64,000 bases of DNA from Monomorium pharaonis. Lineage: Eukaryota; Arthropoda; Insecta; Hymenoptera; Formicidae. Every line of letters begins with the position of its first letter. Positions within the stretch are counted from its first letter, which is position 1. The notes beneath the pieces were generated by a model, which searched no databases, was not told the DNA's origin, and saw only the letters and a program-made list of their open reading frames with translations. The DNA is taken from NCBI RefSeq assembly GCF_013373865.1, contig NC_050473.1, positions 14,764,783-14,828,782 of the forward strand, given 5' to 3'. Shown here piece after piece: positions 27,901 through 41,335 of the stretch. A program made the translations under genes and the position numbers.

Positions 27901-29600
27901 CTTGTGTACAGAAATGTATTATTATAAGTTAAAATAAGACGAGTTTTCCAATAGCCTTTTTCAAGAGAGCACGTATCAATAGTCCAGCGACACATACTCG
28001 ATCAATTGGAATATTCCGTGATTCTCTCACGAATTTTCCCCGCGAATTCTCATCGTACGCGGATGATACGATATCTCGATCTGGCCGCTGCATTTTGTCT
28101 GCCGCGCGCAGTACATTGATGCATGCGTATTGTGTTTGTCGCGTCAAGCCGAGCTAGGTCGAGCCGTTCAAATCAGCCGGACAAAGTCTTGCGTAACGAA
28201 CTGAGCCACGCCGACACAAATAATGGAGGTTTTGTTTGACGAGCGGGGTAATTCGTTTATCTCCTTTTTCCAGCGATCCCCGTCAAGTGTACCGTGCCAC
28301 CGAGGTCGGGATGGAGGACCCCATCTCGAATCAAGCGGAATTACGCGCATTCGTTTCAGCTGATCGTAAACAGTTATGTGTTAACAACGCGTGTCCATCG
28401 TTGTGCAACGCGTACGTTTGCGGAAGCGGACCTGTTTGATTGTACAACCAACGGCGGCAATTTGCAATCGCGACGGGACTTTATCGCGATGTCGGTCGGT
28501 TGACCATACATATGATTCTGACATCGGCGTGTATAGATATATTTTTTTTTCCGCGACGAGTCACCGCTATACATCGACACGACATTGTTCCCGTCCATTG
28601 TTTACGCTCCTGATTACACAGCAAATTAAGCAACTCGATAAATAATTTGCCGAAAACCCGCACACCATTTAGCTGCCATTCATCGTGCGGGAAAATAATC
28701 GCCAAGAACAAAACTGCCGATAATAAACGTAGAGATATTGATTTCGAATAAAGCATGCATGCCGTCGCGTCGTTTGTCCGCTAAAGTGATACGAGCAAAC
28801 GATCATTCGATCCGAATGATAAGATTATAATCGGTCGCGCCGCCTCGTTGGACCCCACGATGACAAACAAACGTCCGGCTAATCCCGCCGCTCCCCGCCG
28901 CTACAACGTTCAATGCCTATGATTATCTGTCGTTAGTCGTATCATTCGATCAACGCGCGACGTTCCGATGATCGAATTCATCGGCATAATTGAACGGACG
29001 CGCGCGACACCGCTCGGTTGTGATGGACGAATTGCCGCCGTCGGGACTGGAAAACAAAAGGGACAATCCCGGGACGCGGACAAACAGGTCGCGGTGTCAG
29101 CCGCGCGAACGTCGGATGTAACGCAATAACTGGCTACAAATCCGCCCTTTCGATTTCCTGGCCTAATAGCTCGCTCGCGACACACTAGTCCCGGGCGCTA
29201 TACACCACGTTACACTATTCTCGACATTCTACAGAGTGTCGTTTCGCCAGTGTGATTAACGCGCGGCTTATTGGCCGATCGCGGCGGTCCGTTCCGGCCG
29301 AATGAGTCGGAAGCTCGTGACTGACAATCGACGTACGCAAAATACGCGACCGTGCGGAACGTGTATGAAAATCGCACCAAAGTTACGTAGGTTCCGCGTG
29401 GGTTTACCGAGTTTTAATTTGAAATGGATTTTCGGCTCTCTATCGATTCCCCCCCCCCCCTCTGTCGAACAGTTCGATTAAGAGTAAATATCGCGTTTGG
29501 TAAGATACGCAAAGATATTTCGCGCAAAACGTTTCAGAAGAACGAAAGGTAATACCTACGCGTACCTACGCGAGTAAAATCAGATTAACTATTCAGCTGG
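27901..29600. other. GC-rich non-coding island with inverted-repeat cluster and C12 run
   Basis: CpG-rich sequence with many overlapping ORFs and no domain. A good acceptor-like pyrimidine tract ending CTTTTTCCAG lies on the + strand at about 28274, followed by an open frame of about 55 codons, but no homology supports an exon. A C12 run lies at 29449-29460. A promoter or enhancer role is possible. Confidence 0.4.
28802..28984. repeat. Cluster of short perfect inverted repeats
   Basis: ATCATTCG-ATC-CGAATGAT lies at 28802-28820 (8-bp arms, 3-bp spacer). The half-site ATCATTCGATC recurs at about 28941-28951, and CCGATGA-6 bp-TCATCGG lies at 28965-28984 (7-bp arms). These look like sites for dimeric DNA-binding proteins rather than RNA hairpins. 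Confidence 0.5.
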
Positions 29601-32533
29601 ACGTTCGTCAAACATTTCTGCATGCAAATAAAGAAGTTCGCGCTCGCAGGTAATCAGGATAATGGAACTTGTCCTTATGTGCGCGGAACATACGCTAGAC
29701 CACGCGACCTCGAACGGCTCGAGATCTATCCTACACGCGAAATTATCCTCGGATTTCCACTCTGAATTATAGCAAGTACGATTTACAAGCATGGAAACGA
29801 GTGCAAAAATGAATTGGTAGTCGCCACGGCGGTCGTCCGTCGTGCCCGTTGGACATGGATTATAGGGTATGAAAATTGCGAACGGTGCGGCATAAAACGT
29901 GCGTTCCCGCTGATGGCTTTTGCACCCCGGACGCGTGACGTATGATTTCCATTTTGGACGGCGAGGCGATTCCGAGCGTTCGATAATTCTCAAGTGTCAC
30001 AATATGCAAAAAGAGTGCGATTATTTTTGTGCTTGATCTCAATTTTGGAATCTTAGAATCACGGATCGGAATGTTACATCATGTATATCGATCTGTCTTA
30101 AGAATTTGCTGTGCAGTGGCACATATTTCATTTCATTACGATATTCTGATACTTATCTAGGTCACTCTAAATTGGCGAAACAGCGCACCACGGAAATAGA
30201 CGATGAACAAATATGAAATAGGTTTGACGTCACGAGAGAGATATCATGCGGAGAGTCGTATGTGACGTAATAATGCCACGAAGACGAGAGTGTACGCGCA
30301 CATTTATCAAATTATGATGTAATATTCGCGGAAAATTATCCAATCAAAATTGCACCACATAACATAGCAAAAACGAAATAGTAGAATCACGTTTTTAAAC
30401 GTAAATTTTCGTGAGAAAATAATTTAACTGTAGAATAGGCCGCGGTTTACTCGTCCTGGGTTAATAAACTTGCGTTTCTGATTACGGCATGCAACCGTCC
30501 GATGCAACTCCACATTGACGATGCAGCGCGCTAATACTGGATGTGCCGTGCAGCTTTTTAGCGTGGCCTAAATTTCGCGCGAGCGCGATTCGCAGAAATG
30601 CACGCCGGACGAATACAAAAGCAACAATTGACATCACAAGTGCAATCGAAACAAAACGTAGGACGAAAGATAGCGGCGCAATGGGAATCGTAAAAAGAAA
30701 CGGACCGTGCAACTCGAGAGACGCGTGTAATCACATACGCATTCTGAACGCAATCTCTGAATGCAATAATGCATCCCTATTTAATTTACATCTACGCGTA
30801 TTGCACGCACCCCTAATTATCGACGATGGATTACAGCGCTGCGGTATTATAATTAAAACCCTAGCAATTACGTTAAATAATAATTGTCAATATTAAATTA
30901 AATTGCATTTCTGATATTTGATCCCGCTGTCACGGCTGATTGCTTAGCAAGCCTCAACAAATTGCACAAATTTTAAAGAAAGCTACTTGATAGAGATAAA
31001 GGAGCTAAATTATTGAAAAGGGATAACGGAAACATTCGTCTTGTAAAGACTTCTTCGTCAGAGAGCAAGGAAAGTTTTCTCGTTATCGAAATAATCACTA
31101 AGAAATAAGAAGCATTCTTCCAGCTGTATCGTTAAAATAATGTAAAGATAGCGTAAAAAAATAATTATTTGGAATAAAATTTTTTTATCAAGTAGACAAG
31201 AAAAGTGGTAAAAAGGCAAATCTTTCACTATTTAATATGATTCAAGTTCTGTATTCTCCTCAATTTCTATCTCATTGCAAGCTGCGTACAAATCCTTGAA
31301 ATAAGCATCCTATGGCTGAGATATCTCTGTTCATACTACTAGTCACGTGTCAAGAAGATTTAAAACGTGATCGATTCGATCGACCAACTTTCTCTCGTAA
31401 TGTAAAAGTTATTGTCAACAGTTCTATCTACAATATATACATGTGCGCAACAATGTACACGTAATATATAATTAATACTAATTGGGAATCGGATCAATAA
31501 AATTGTTTGCAAAATTGTTAACTGTTGCGACAAACCTGCGAACCAGAAAACACATGTCCAAACGTATCCTATAATTTCCTTTTGTTAACGCTTGCTTTAA
31601 TTATCGTTTTATTCGTTTTACCTCGGATAATGTTGCTGTGTGCAATTTTAAATGTATTTTTTTTTACGTGACGCACATATATACCTGCGCGAAATGGCAA
31701 TGCACGTGGAGTCAGGTCGATGTTGGCCGGCCGTACGACGGCACATCGTAATTTATTAGCCGGCGTGCAAAACAGCCTTTAGTTCGTAATAATTGCACGT
31801 CACGAAACGTTGCTGATGCGTGGGCTGACGTTGCGTAACGCGTGCCACGCGCGTACTTTCGCCGATGGGATGCACATAGGCGCGCACACAGGGGCTTCGC
31901 GTGATGTTCATTAAAATCTACCATAGCGGGACACTGCAAACTATTTGTTGACGCAATTTGCAGAAGCGGAAAACGGAGAAATATTGCATGCAAAAGAGAG
32001 AAAAAGAGGGAGAGACAAAGCAAGTACGAGAGAACATGACTGACAAAATGTAACCTTATTTGGATCCAAATAGAAATTGAAACAGTCGTTGTAAAAAACG
32101 CGAAATACACTTTTTTTTTATTACACAATCTCATTTGTCGCTCGTATCACAATGCGATAACGTTGAAATTAATCTGTCTGCGAATAATTGCCTATATAAT
32201 TAGAGATATCCCGTTTCGACGGCGCGGTTAAGTCGCGCGGAATAGATGTAGCGGTAATTTTACAGTTTTATGAATTGTGCATAATTCGCCGCCGCCGTGT
32301 GGTTAATTACCCGCATTAAATTCCGTTGCCCCATCCCAAACAGCGAGCAGAAAGACCGCGCAGCCCCCATTCGCACGCGCGCCAGGAACTTAACTGACAC
32401 TTCTTTCCTCGTCAGACAAGATCGCATGCGGGGGATAGTCTCGGCCGAACGCTCTTTTTCCGTGCTCGCAGTTAAATTTCTTTGCGGGATTTATGGAGCG
32501 CGGCCACTCGTCCCGACATTATCTATATGACCA
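29601..32533. other. Non-coding mixed DNA
   Basis: Antisense ORFs of 134 aa (29589-29993) and 140 aa (31712-32134) contain no known motif. The latter has hydrophobic stretches expected by chance from T-rich sequence. No RNA gene is recognised. Confidence 0.4.
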
Positions 32534-32583
32534 GCGAGAGAGCGAGAGAGCGAGAGAGCGAGAGAGAGAGAGAGAGAAAGAGG
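32534..32583. repeat. (GCGAGAGA)4 running into (GA)n
   Basis: Four 8-bp GCGAGAGA units are followed by a perfect GA run and imperfect purine sequence to about 32590. It is translated as an artefactual Arg-Glu repeat in one frame. Confidence 0.9.
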
Positions 32584-32590
32584 GAGAAGG

Positions 32591-34320
32591 CTACTCGCGC
32601 CCCGTTGATTTAAATCTCTCCATTCGACCGTTGCGCCGTGCTTCATATGCATTCAAAACGCGTTACGCGACGTGCACCGCCCTCCTCCTCCTCCTCCTCC
32701 CCCGTTTCCCCCTCTTCGGTCTTCCGCGCACGACTGTGCATTGCACGCGACTGCATCCGTGTTGATTCCGATGCATACCATTATCGGAGGAAAAATATTT
32801 AATGTTCAGCAAAAACCGGACGACCACGGGCTGCCCGATTTGTTATCGGCGCTAACCCTCTTCCCCGGGGGTTCTGGGGCCCTTCCAGACTTCGCTACCC
32901 CGACTCGGCTTTTTTTTGTCGGCGCGCTTAGGTCCGCGCCGGTAAGCGTTTTCGGCACGTTTCTGCTATGCACGTGCGGGTCTCTCGCTGAAAAATGTTT
33001 TTTTTTTCTCCCCCGACGACTCAGTACCACGCGTCACGTCCGGGCGAGCTCACGCGAAGCGATCAACGGAAATAACGCTAATTATTTTTGACAAGATAGT
33101 TTGACAGTTGGCATTTATCTAACTGAATATTCAGATGTTAACGGTCGGGGTTTTTTTTCTCCCTTCTTTCGTGCACTTTCTGAAATTAATCAAGTGAACC
33201 GCGCGCAGCACGATAGATATCTTCTTGCTGACAATGTTGGCTATCTCAGCGGCAGTAAATTTTAGCATGATGTTGCATTTTATTGGAAGGTAATGCACGG
33301 GGGTAGTAACAAATTCCAACTACCTCGCTTATATGGCTAGTTCGCTGTAAAACGATGCAAGATTGCTTTAGGAGATACGAGCGCGGAACGATGCTAGTTA
33401 ATGGCTGCCAGCCACCTTAGGATTGATTCACAGTTACTGACCTGATGCCCTGCTGAGCATCAAGGATACACGCAACCTTTCCAAAGTTGAAACTAACGCT
33501 ACATCAAATATTCAATTCGTCCAACGGTAAAAACTAAACATCGGCGAAGAAGATTGATATCGTTTCTAAACGTTATCACGCGCCACCATGAAAATATCAT
33601 GTATTCTAATTAGACTGTTGTTCCGATAATTCTTTCGACGCATCCTCGAAAGAGCCAAATTTATATTCGCCGCGCGTTCCTGCGTTGCCGTTAAATAATT
33701 CCCCGAGATTCCGAGCGTTAAACGGAAAAGCGGTAATGAATCAACGTAACGAGAGTTATCTCGATGACAATAACTTATCCCGTAAGGAACGGCGAACGGC
33801 TTTGTATTAATAGCGACGTGAAGCATCCTGATCTACGACACCACTCATCACTTGCTCAGTATTCGCCTAATAAATTCACCACCGCCTCTATATAGCTAAA
33901 CACCCCCGCTCTATGGAGAAAAGAATCCAGCGCCGCGTGTTACTATTAAAACTAAAAATGTTACAGTTCGCAAACCCAAGGTGCAAACATGCAATCCGAG
34001 ATTCGTGAGAGAAGAAAACAAAACGGAAGAGAAAATTTTTTCCGTATACGAAAAGATCGATAAAACCTAGATTGCATGTACACACCTGTACGGTGCCGAG
34101 TATTCGGAGCGTATTTCCAGCGTTGACCAGTGGGAAGTTTACTTTTTGCATGAAACAAGATCTCAGGAGTCCGCGGAATTCCACGGGGAGAATACTCTAA
34201 GTGATGGAGTGGTCCGCTACTCCGGGGTTTAGCAAATACGACACACGAATAACCCAGTTGGCGGCCTTTTACCGAGGGAAAATCTATCATTATCCTTCAA
34301 TAACCACGGCCATTCGCTAA
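32591..34320. other. Non-coding, GC-rich at left
   Basis: Includes a CTC-repeat stretch at about 32683-32702 and a T-run at about 33000. ORFs such as 32672-33091 are composition-driven (Pro-rich) and unrecognised. Confidence 0.4.
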
Positions 34321-37300
34321 TCTAATTAATTAAACAAGCGCTACTAATTCTGCACTATCGTATGAGGGATAAGGGTGAGCTATACGAGTTTTCGTCCACT
34401 TGAGATTGGCAAAAAGAATATCGGAATCTACACTTGACAAACAGATATCTGAAATTGCATGTTGTTACACAAAAAGAATGGTTTTGTTCAAGTGTTTTTA
34501 AATAATTTAAATAAAAGAGACACTGATTGCTAAAATGTTAAAACTTTTTTAGCATTGCTCACCATGCTTGAACGTCATTCGTAATAACTGTGATAGTCTA
34601 ACAAAACTATTTTCAGATCTGTATTCAATTAAATTTTTAGATATTTTATTATTAAATCCGTTTTTTTTCCACAGAATTTTGCACGTAATATAAAAAATGC
34701 ATTGTACTGCATCGCATTTTTGATTTATTATTTATCTATTGCTGAATAATCTCAATACCGATAAAATAATAAAATATAAATAACATACACAATGCTTCTG
34801 CATTATCGCGTATAAAAGTTAATATTGTAAAAGTATACTTTCTGAAGTTTCAATTTTCACATTAATTTACTTTTCTAACTGCATCACGGTGCTATACGAC
34901 TTACTAAAATCAAATAAAAGCGCACATAATAATAGCTAAAGTTTACTCTTACTTATCAAAAATGTTGATTATCGCGTTCTGCTTTTATAAATAAATTCCG
35001 CGAGAGCGACTGAAACTTGGCCACAAGAAACTTGGCGGTTGGCAATAAGTCTAGAATATAATTACCATCTGTGTTTGTGTGTTTTATATAAAGTGCAAAC
35101 TTTCCTGCCGCGTAAAGGTATCGTGTTGCCAATTATACCAGGTTTACGCAATTATTAAGGCCCGCCATTATGTCCAACATGCAAAAAGAAACGCGCGACC
35201 GAGCAGTTTATTCGCCTCTACGACGTTGTCGTCGCGGTAATTCTATAAATCACTTGAGAAAATCCCATCGCGCGTTCGTGCATGCATCGTAAATTGTGAG
35301 AAAAAAATATCAGCTAATAAGTGTAATAAAGCACGATGTAATAATAGATATCGTGCTCCTTATCTATGACATTATATAATTAAAGATGGTTTGTCGCATC
35401 AGCTCTTACCAACATCATTTAATTATTAAGATGTAATTATATTAATTCTCGAAGTAGACATATAGTGCCGTCTTTAACTCAATGAAGTGAGACATCTTCT
35501 TGCTTTGAATTAATTAGTGATCCATAATCCTTGTCAAAGATCCAATTAGGAAGGTAGAGTCTAGAGATCCGTCTAAGAGAGACACAACTATTATCGATTT
35601 TCTTTGGCGTGTGTATATATATATATATATATATACACATTTATTTCCGTAAAAGCATATAATATATAATAACTCGGTAAACATCGATAGGAACAATGTA
35701 CGATAAATAATTAGACGATATTTGGATAATTAGATTCATTATTAATAAAACCGATATTATGCGGTTGTAAAAAAGTAGGAGGATTAAATGTATATTTCCG
35801 GAATCTATATGCGTATTCAGGATTACGGGATATATGCGAGGAATTACAATAAAAAATACAAATTATACATTCACATAAAATCCAGGAACTAAAGGCATCG
35901 CGAGATAGAGCAGTTCGACCGGTCGCGCATACATACACCAGGTCGGCTTTAATTCACATTTGCTTTTCATTACAATATTCATAGTGCGGGTAAGAAATTA
36001 ATAATTCGCTGCGTCGCTTTTAAAACTTTCATAGAGCTCACTCCGCGCGGATTTAGATGCACGCGTAGTAGGATGAACGACTTCAACAGCGACTCGCGAT
36101 TAATTCGAAAGTTATTAAAATTTTAATTTATCCTGTAAATTCCAACCAGACAATTGTATACGATATAAGCGTAAAAATTGCGATTTTTCTTGATTCCTAC
36201 ATATTTACACAGAAGTATAAGAATCAAAAAAGAAAAATCAGCGGGCAACAATTGCGTGTATCGAGCGTCCATAATGTACGGTCGAGTGTCGACTTTTCCT
36301 ATTCGCACATTATGATTGCAATTTGGATATCAACATGATAACTTTTTGATTAGACCGATCGCCATGTCGTTGTATTGTTTCATCGATTTTGCTTAAACTC
36401 TCTTGACTAAATTATACCATTTGCGTTATGGCCTATACATTTTTCATCAAATATTATATCATTCACATTGTAATAATTATTGCACTAACGAATTCGAAAT
36501 GTTATACAGGCCATTTGTAATTACACGTACATTGGTTGAAATAAATTATTCCTCGACAAACCGCGAAACCCCAGAATAGGCACCCCGGAAGCCCGATAAA
36601 TAATCGGTAAACTTCGCTAAAATAAAGCGCAAACATATCGATCGAGGGTCGCGACGTCAATGAGAGAACGGCATCGCGGCTGAAATAATTCTCGATAGCG
36701 CGAGCTACCTCGAGCGACGGGGATTAAATTCTTTTTCGTTCATTCCCATTTTGTCCGACCAAGTCGTTAAATCGGTTTGTACTGGGTGCAGCGTACCGAG
36801 TCCGAAATACACATCTTCATGCACGCTGATGACTACAAAGGGCGTAGGAAGATTAACGACCCGGTGACGGAAGGAGTTCGATAAATCACCCAGTGACTTT
36901 GCCGCCTGAGGTTTAGCTTTATTGTTAAACGACAAACTTACGGCCCGGTCGCAATATAACTTGAGAACGGTGGACAATAAAGACATCGGGAATGAACGTT
37001 CTAAAATGCAGAAACTTATTTTCCGCGTCGGCCCGTCCGTGCGGCCCGCGCGCTTATTCTTAACTCGCCAACCGCGTTATAATCCGCGAAAGAGATTGTG
37101 CCGCGGATAAGCGAGATTTGGAAAGCACTCTGTGGCGTTCTTACAGTTTAACAAAGTAACTTTGCCGTATCTCAATATAACGTTTTATTTTATCGCCAAC
37201 TCCAACAGCGTTATTTCCGAGAAAACATATCAATCTCATAAAATAAAGTGTAATTATACATATAAATAATTACATCGTCTAATTAGGACATTTGTAACGG

Positions 37301-38475
37301 ACGCGGAATTACGAATAAGATTTCGTTTCAAATTTAATATTTTAAGCTTGTTAAGAGCGTTTTACGTAACAGAATTCTTAACTTTCCTATTTCAGATAAC
37401 GTCGTATTTAGAACAAGGTAACTAAGTATACCGTGGATTTGAACGGAAATGAAAATCAAAGTAAATACGAGTAAAATTAAAGATATAAATTTTGAATTAG
37501 CTAAAAGTTACATTATATACATTATACTAATCCTAATCCACATTGTTAATATCTGATTAAAGCATTAAATAATTAATAACGTTATGCGAATAATTATTAT
37601 TAATATAAACGGAACAGCATTATGCGACGCACTAAAAATACTATGTAAATTTATTGGTTGGAAACAGCGGCAACATTTCTGCCGTTAAAGTTTCAATGCG
37701 ATTAATCAGAATCGATACAAGCAGAATCGACACAAGTAACAATGCATATTTTATATCTGAAAATATATCATTGTATTAGTTAATCGTGTCGTGCATACTA
37801 TCATGCAATAAATCTAATATAAAGCGACAGATTTAAAATTAATCCCGCTTGATTGAGAAAAGTCTTGGTATTGAGACGCAACGGCGTATTTATATTCACA
37901 GCACGGTGGTCAACGATGTTTAATGGTAAATTCGCAATTATGCGGCCGATTTCGCGTAATACCACGTTACCCGCAATATGGAAATCTTGCGCTGCGTGAG
38001 GATAATACCCTGTCATACTCATGAGTGCTGCATAATATCATATTGCAATACATTATAATCGTAGGTGCCCACGTCGGCCACGGGGCCGTTCAACCGGTAC
38101 TAACCTTCCGTCGGGATCGACTTTTCTATATATCGTCAGGAAAATGCGGTCAAAGAGATAATATCTTAACTCCTTGACAGATATTCCGGTGTAAGTCAAA
38201 GGGACATTGCGATTGAATTTATCAAGAGACGCTGAGTATTCCTGTGAGGGCGGGATTTCGCGAGGAAATCCGACTGCACTTCCTTTTTGCAGTTTGAAAC
38301 CAGATAGGGTACCTCCTCTTCCGACCTCGTGCGAGGTAACGAGTTTTAACAGGTGGTTTCCTCCCTTGAAAATTCAGTTTGCTGTATCCAGAATAATCTG
38401 GACTAAAGGTAGATACGCTCGCTCCTCACGCACACTTCGGACTCGTCAAACTTCCGTCCAGGTCAACCAAGAGTG
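34321..38475. other. AT-rich to mixed non-coding DNA
   Basis: AT-rich at 34490-35160 and 37130-37800. A TA dinucleotide run lies at 35614-35635 and a relative of the 20-bp motif at 36050-36066. A small inverted repeat, ACACTTGA paired with TCAAGTGT, lies near 34431-34496. The antisense ORFs at 36705-36986 and 37801-38022 are unrecognised. Confidence 0.4.
35614..35635. repeat. (TA)11 microsatellite
   Basis: A perfect TA run bounded by GTGTG on the left and CACAT on the right, so the whole stretch is self-complementary. Confidence 0.9.
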
Positions 38476-38477
38476 AA

Positions 38478-38512
<35 letters not shown>

Positions 38513-38516
38513 GAGG
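38476..38516. repeat. (GA)n purine tract
   Basis: AAGAGAGA... for about 25 bp of perfect GA, then imperfect GAAAGAGAGAAAGAGGAGGA. Confidence 0.92.
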
Positions 38517-40470
38517 AGGATATTACCTACTAAACTTCACTTTAAATTTATGATGAAAACGGATCCGCGCGTGAAGATGTTGAATTTAATTCGTGTTTCA
38601 ATTAAGATGAATAATAACGAGCGTACTCGCGTATCAGAATTTTCCCCCGCGATATACTTGGTTCTATAAAATTAGCAAAACGTATCGCGCGGCGCTTGTT
38701 ACGTAACGTTTCATGTCGCAGAATTTACTTTACAACTTAGACCACGAGTCATTGTCGTCGTTACCGTTACATTGTTTTATCCGCATTTACTTTGCCTGCA
38801 AAAAATTTCGACATACGTAAATGTCTTCCTTTTTTTTACTTTACTCGTTATTTCATGCCTAAGTAAATTTTTTTGTTGCGTTAAAATTACGAGAAGTAAT
38901 GTGACCTATCTTAGATAACGTGCACAAGAATATAAATTAATTTTCTACACTATATTCATTCATGTTGAGAATCAATCAACTTTTATCGTAAAATATAAGA
39001 AAATAAATAACTTCATATGCATTCGGTGTGCGCGCGTTCCGCTTTCGTTCGTTAAAAACCGTAATAGATCCAAAACAACGATTCGTGCGTGCGACGATGA
39101 AAAGGTACGTGTGGACTTGGGCACCTTTCCTCGAAACGGCCGCGAGTTTTACGAGACTTAATGTCGGCGTTTCGACGGCAATTCGTAGGAGCCGGCGGCT
39201 ATCGTTCGCGCGGCATCGCGAACCAGAGAGCTGGTTCGATAAGAACGACGGGCTCGCGCGTCGCTTGCGTGCCGTGACAAAGCGCGATCCGCGTGTGAGG
39301 TGTGCGAGATCTGCGTGGTATCGCGCGAATCCGGTTGATATAAATGAGGTGTTAACCCCTGTTGGCTCGTGAGGGAATTAAACGCGGGATAAGAGGTGGA
39401 AATTCAATGGCATGCAGGGACTTCCGTCGATCGGTATTGGATAGGAGTATCGGAAGTACCACGAGAACTAATCGTGAGCTCGGCGCTTTCTGAAGATAAG
39501 AAGAAATTGTTAACGTCTCTGTTTCCACTTTGAATATGTCGTCACGTCTTCGCGCGGCTCGCCTCAGAAGCAGAAACGGAGGCACGCAACGCGTGTGCAA
39601 CTCTCTTATCCCTTCCTTTTTTCATTAATAACCATACTTAAACCCTTTCACCCGTATGCCAAGCTCACATGAAGGAGCAATTATTTGCACACACCGCGTG
39701 CACATGTGCGCCCCAGTTCGCGTATTGTTAAAAAGCATAATCTGATTATTTAAAGTTAAATAATAATATCGAGGCGTATACACAGTTGTATCGGAAAAAA
39801 TACGCGAAATAAGTCTGCTGAAAAGGTTGATCGCAATATTCTGATGCGTGCAAACCGCGACCGGCGGTAGATCTATAATCTTCGAGCGGACTGGAGAAAG
39901 TTGGAGCAATCCAACATCGTTCGGACTATGTTCTTTGTCGCGTGTACACGTATAATTTAACGCTGGTGAATATCGCTGTGTCGATGCGATATACCATCGA
40001 ATGTTGCATGCAGAAATATCGGTCCTCGGCCAAACAATCTGTGCTTACCATTACCACCCCGCATCAAAGTATGCAAGATAGCCCGGACCCTAGTTTGCCC
40101 TCACGAAATCACACGCAAACTCGAATTTCGTCACGTTTGTGCAGTAACTTACCGCGCGGTTTGCTTTGTCCAAAGCAAAGCGTCGCCGAATATTGACTAA
40201 ACATGAACGTTCTGCAACTATCCGCGAGGCACTCGCGATAGAGCAGAGGTTGCTGACCGAATCTAAAGTTCACAATGATCGAACAATTATCGCATTTTTA
40301 ATTCTCCTTTTTTTTTTAAATTACTTTTATCTAAAGTTTCATACGCCTTCTCACTGTAGGACGCGCCTAAAATTTTTATGTAAAGACCGTCTTCTCGTCG
40401 ACATAGACCAAAGTACAATTTTCCTCGCCGAGTCTGCACACGCACGTGAAACAACTCTCTTTCTCTCGCT

Positions 40471-40491
40471 CACTCTCTCTCTCTCTCTCTC
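40471..40491. repeat. (CT)n microsatellite
   Basis: A 20-bp CT run inside a longer imperfect CT-rich stretch starting at about 40454, immediately followed by GGGGG. Confidence 0.9.
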
Positions 40492-41296
40492 GGGGGTGCG
40501 ATATTCATATGAATGACCGGGCAGTCAAAGTGATAAGATATAAGTCGACGGCTGGTGGCCATCCACGGCTATTTGCATAATGTAGGCCCTCGTTATGTAC
40601 GCCCATTAACCTCCGCGCCCCCTTCTTCAACGTCCGCTCGAATCCGCCGTTGCCGACATTTCCCTCCCCTCGACCCCTCCACCCCTTCGCCGATTCTCCG
40701 CCGCCCCCTTGAAATCCCTCGACGAGGTCCTACAGGCCATTTTCCACGCGCGGGCCGCTCGAACGAGGAGTTTACACCTCGCTAGCAAACCCTAATGCAG
40801 CGATGTTTTATTGCCGCGCGCGGCGGACTCTCTCTCGGGAGATCAGTATTATTTTTATACGGTTATTATTACACGGTGTAACGACACGTGTAGAGGCATA
40901 TATACGGATGATGAAAATGGACGAAACTGCCTCGTGTCTGTAGTAATGCGGCATTCTCTTCTTTCTTTTTTTTTTTGAAGGTTCGCTCGCGCGGTGATAG
41001 AGTGGAGATTTATTAGGAGTCGTAAAGGGAACGGACTGTATCTTCGGGAGAGAAACTATTTTGTTATCCCCGCGGTAACGTTGTTACGAAGATACGTTAT
41101 GGGACCACCGCAATTCGCGCCGGGCGTTCCTCGTGCAGTTAGTTTCCGCGCCAGCGTCGTGAGGAACGCGCGTCTTACGTCACGCGTTAATGAAACGCGT
41201 CGTAAAACAATGTTAAAAAGTCATTCTTCCGTGCGGATCATTGCGGACGGCAATTTTAGAATGCGCGGAATGAGAAGTATATTATTGCGGTACTCA

Positions 41297-41335
41297 AGAG
41301 AAAAAGAGAGGAAGAGAGAAAGAGAGGAGAGAGAG
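41297..41335. repeat. Imperfect GA-rich tract
   Basis: AGAG units interrupted by A and G runs. It gives an artefactual Arg-Glu-Lys ORF tail. Confidence 0.85.

Noticed and set aside
31712..32134. 140-aa antisense ORF with membrane-like segments
   Set aside because: Hydrophobicity follows from T-rich sequence. No family resemblance and no splice signals of note.
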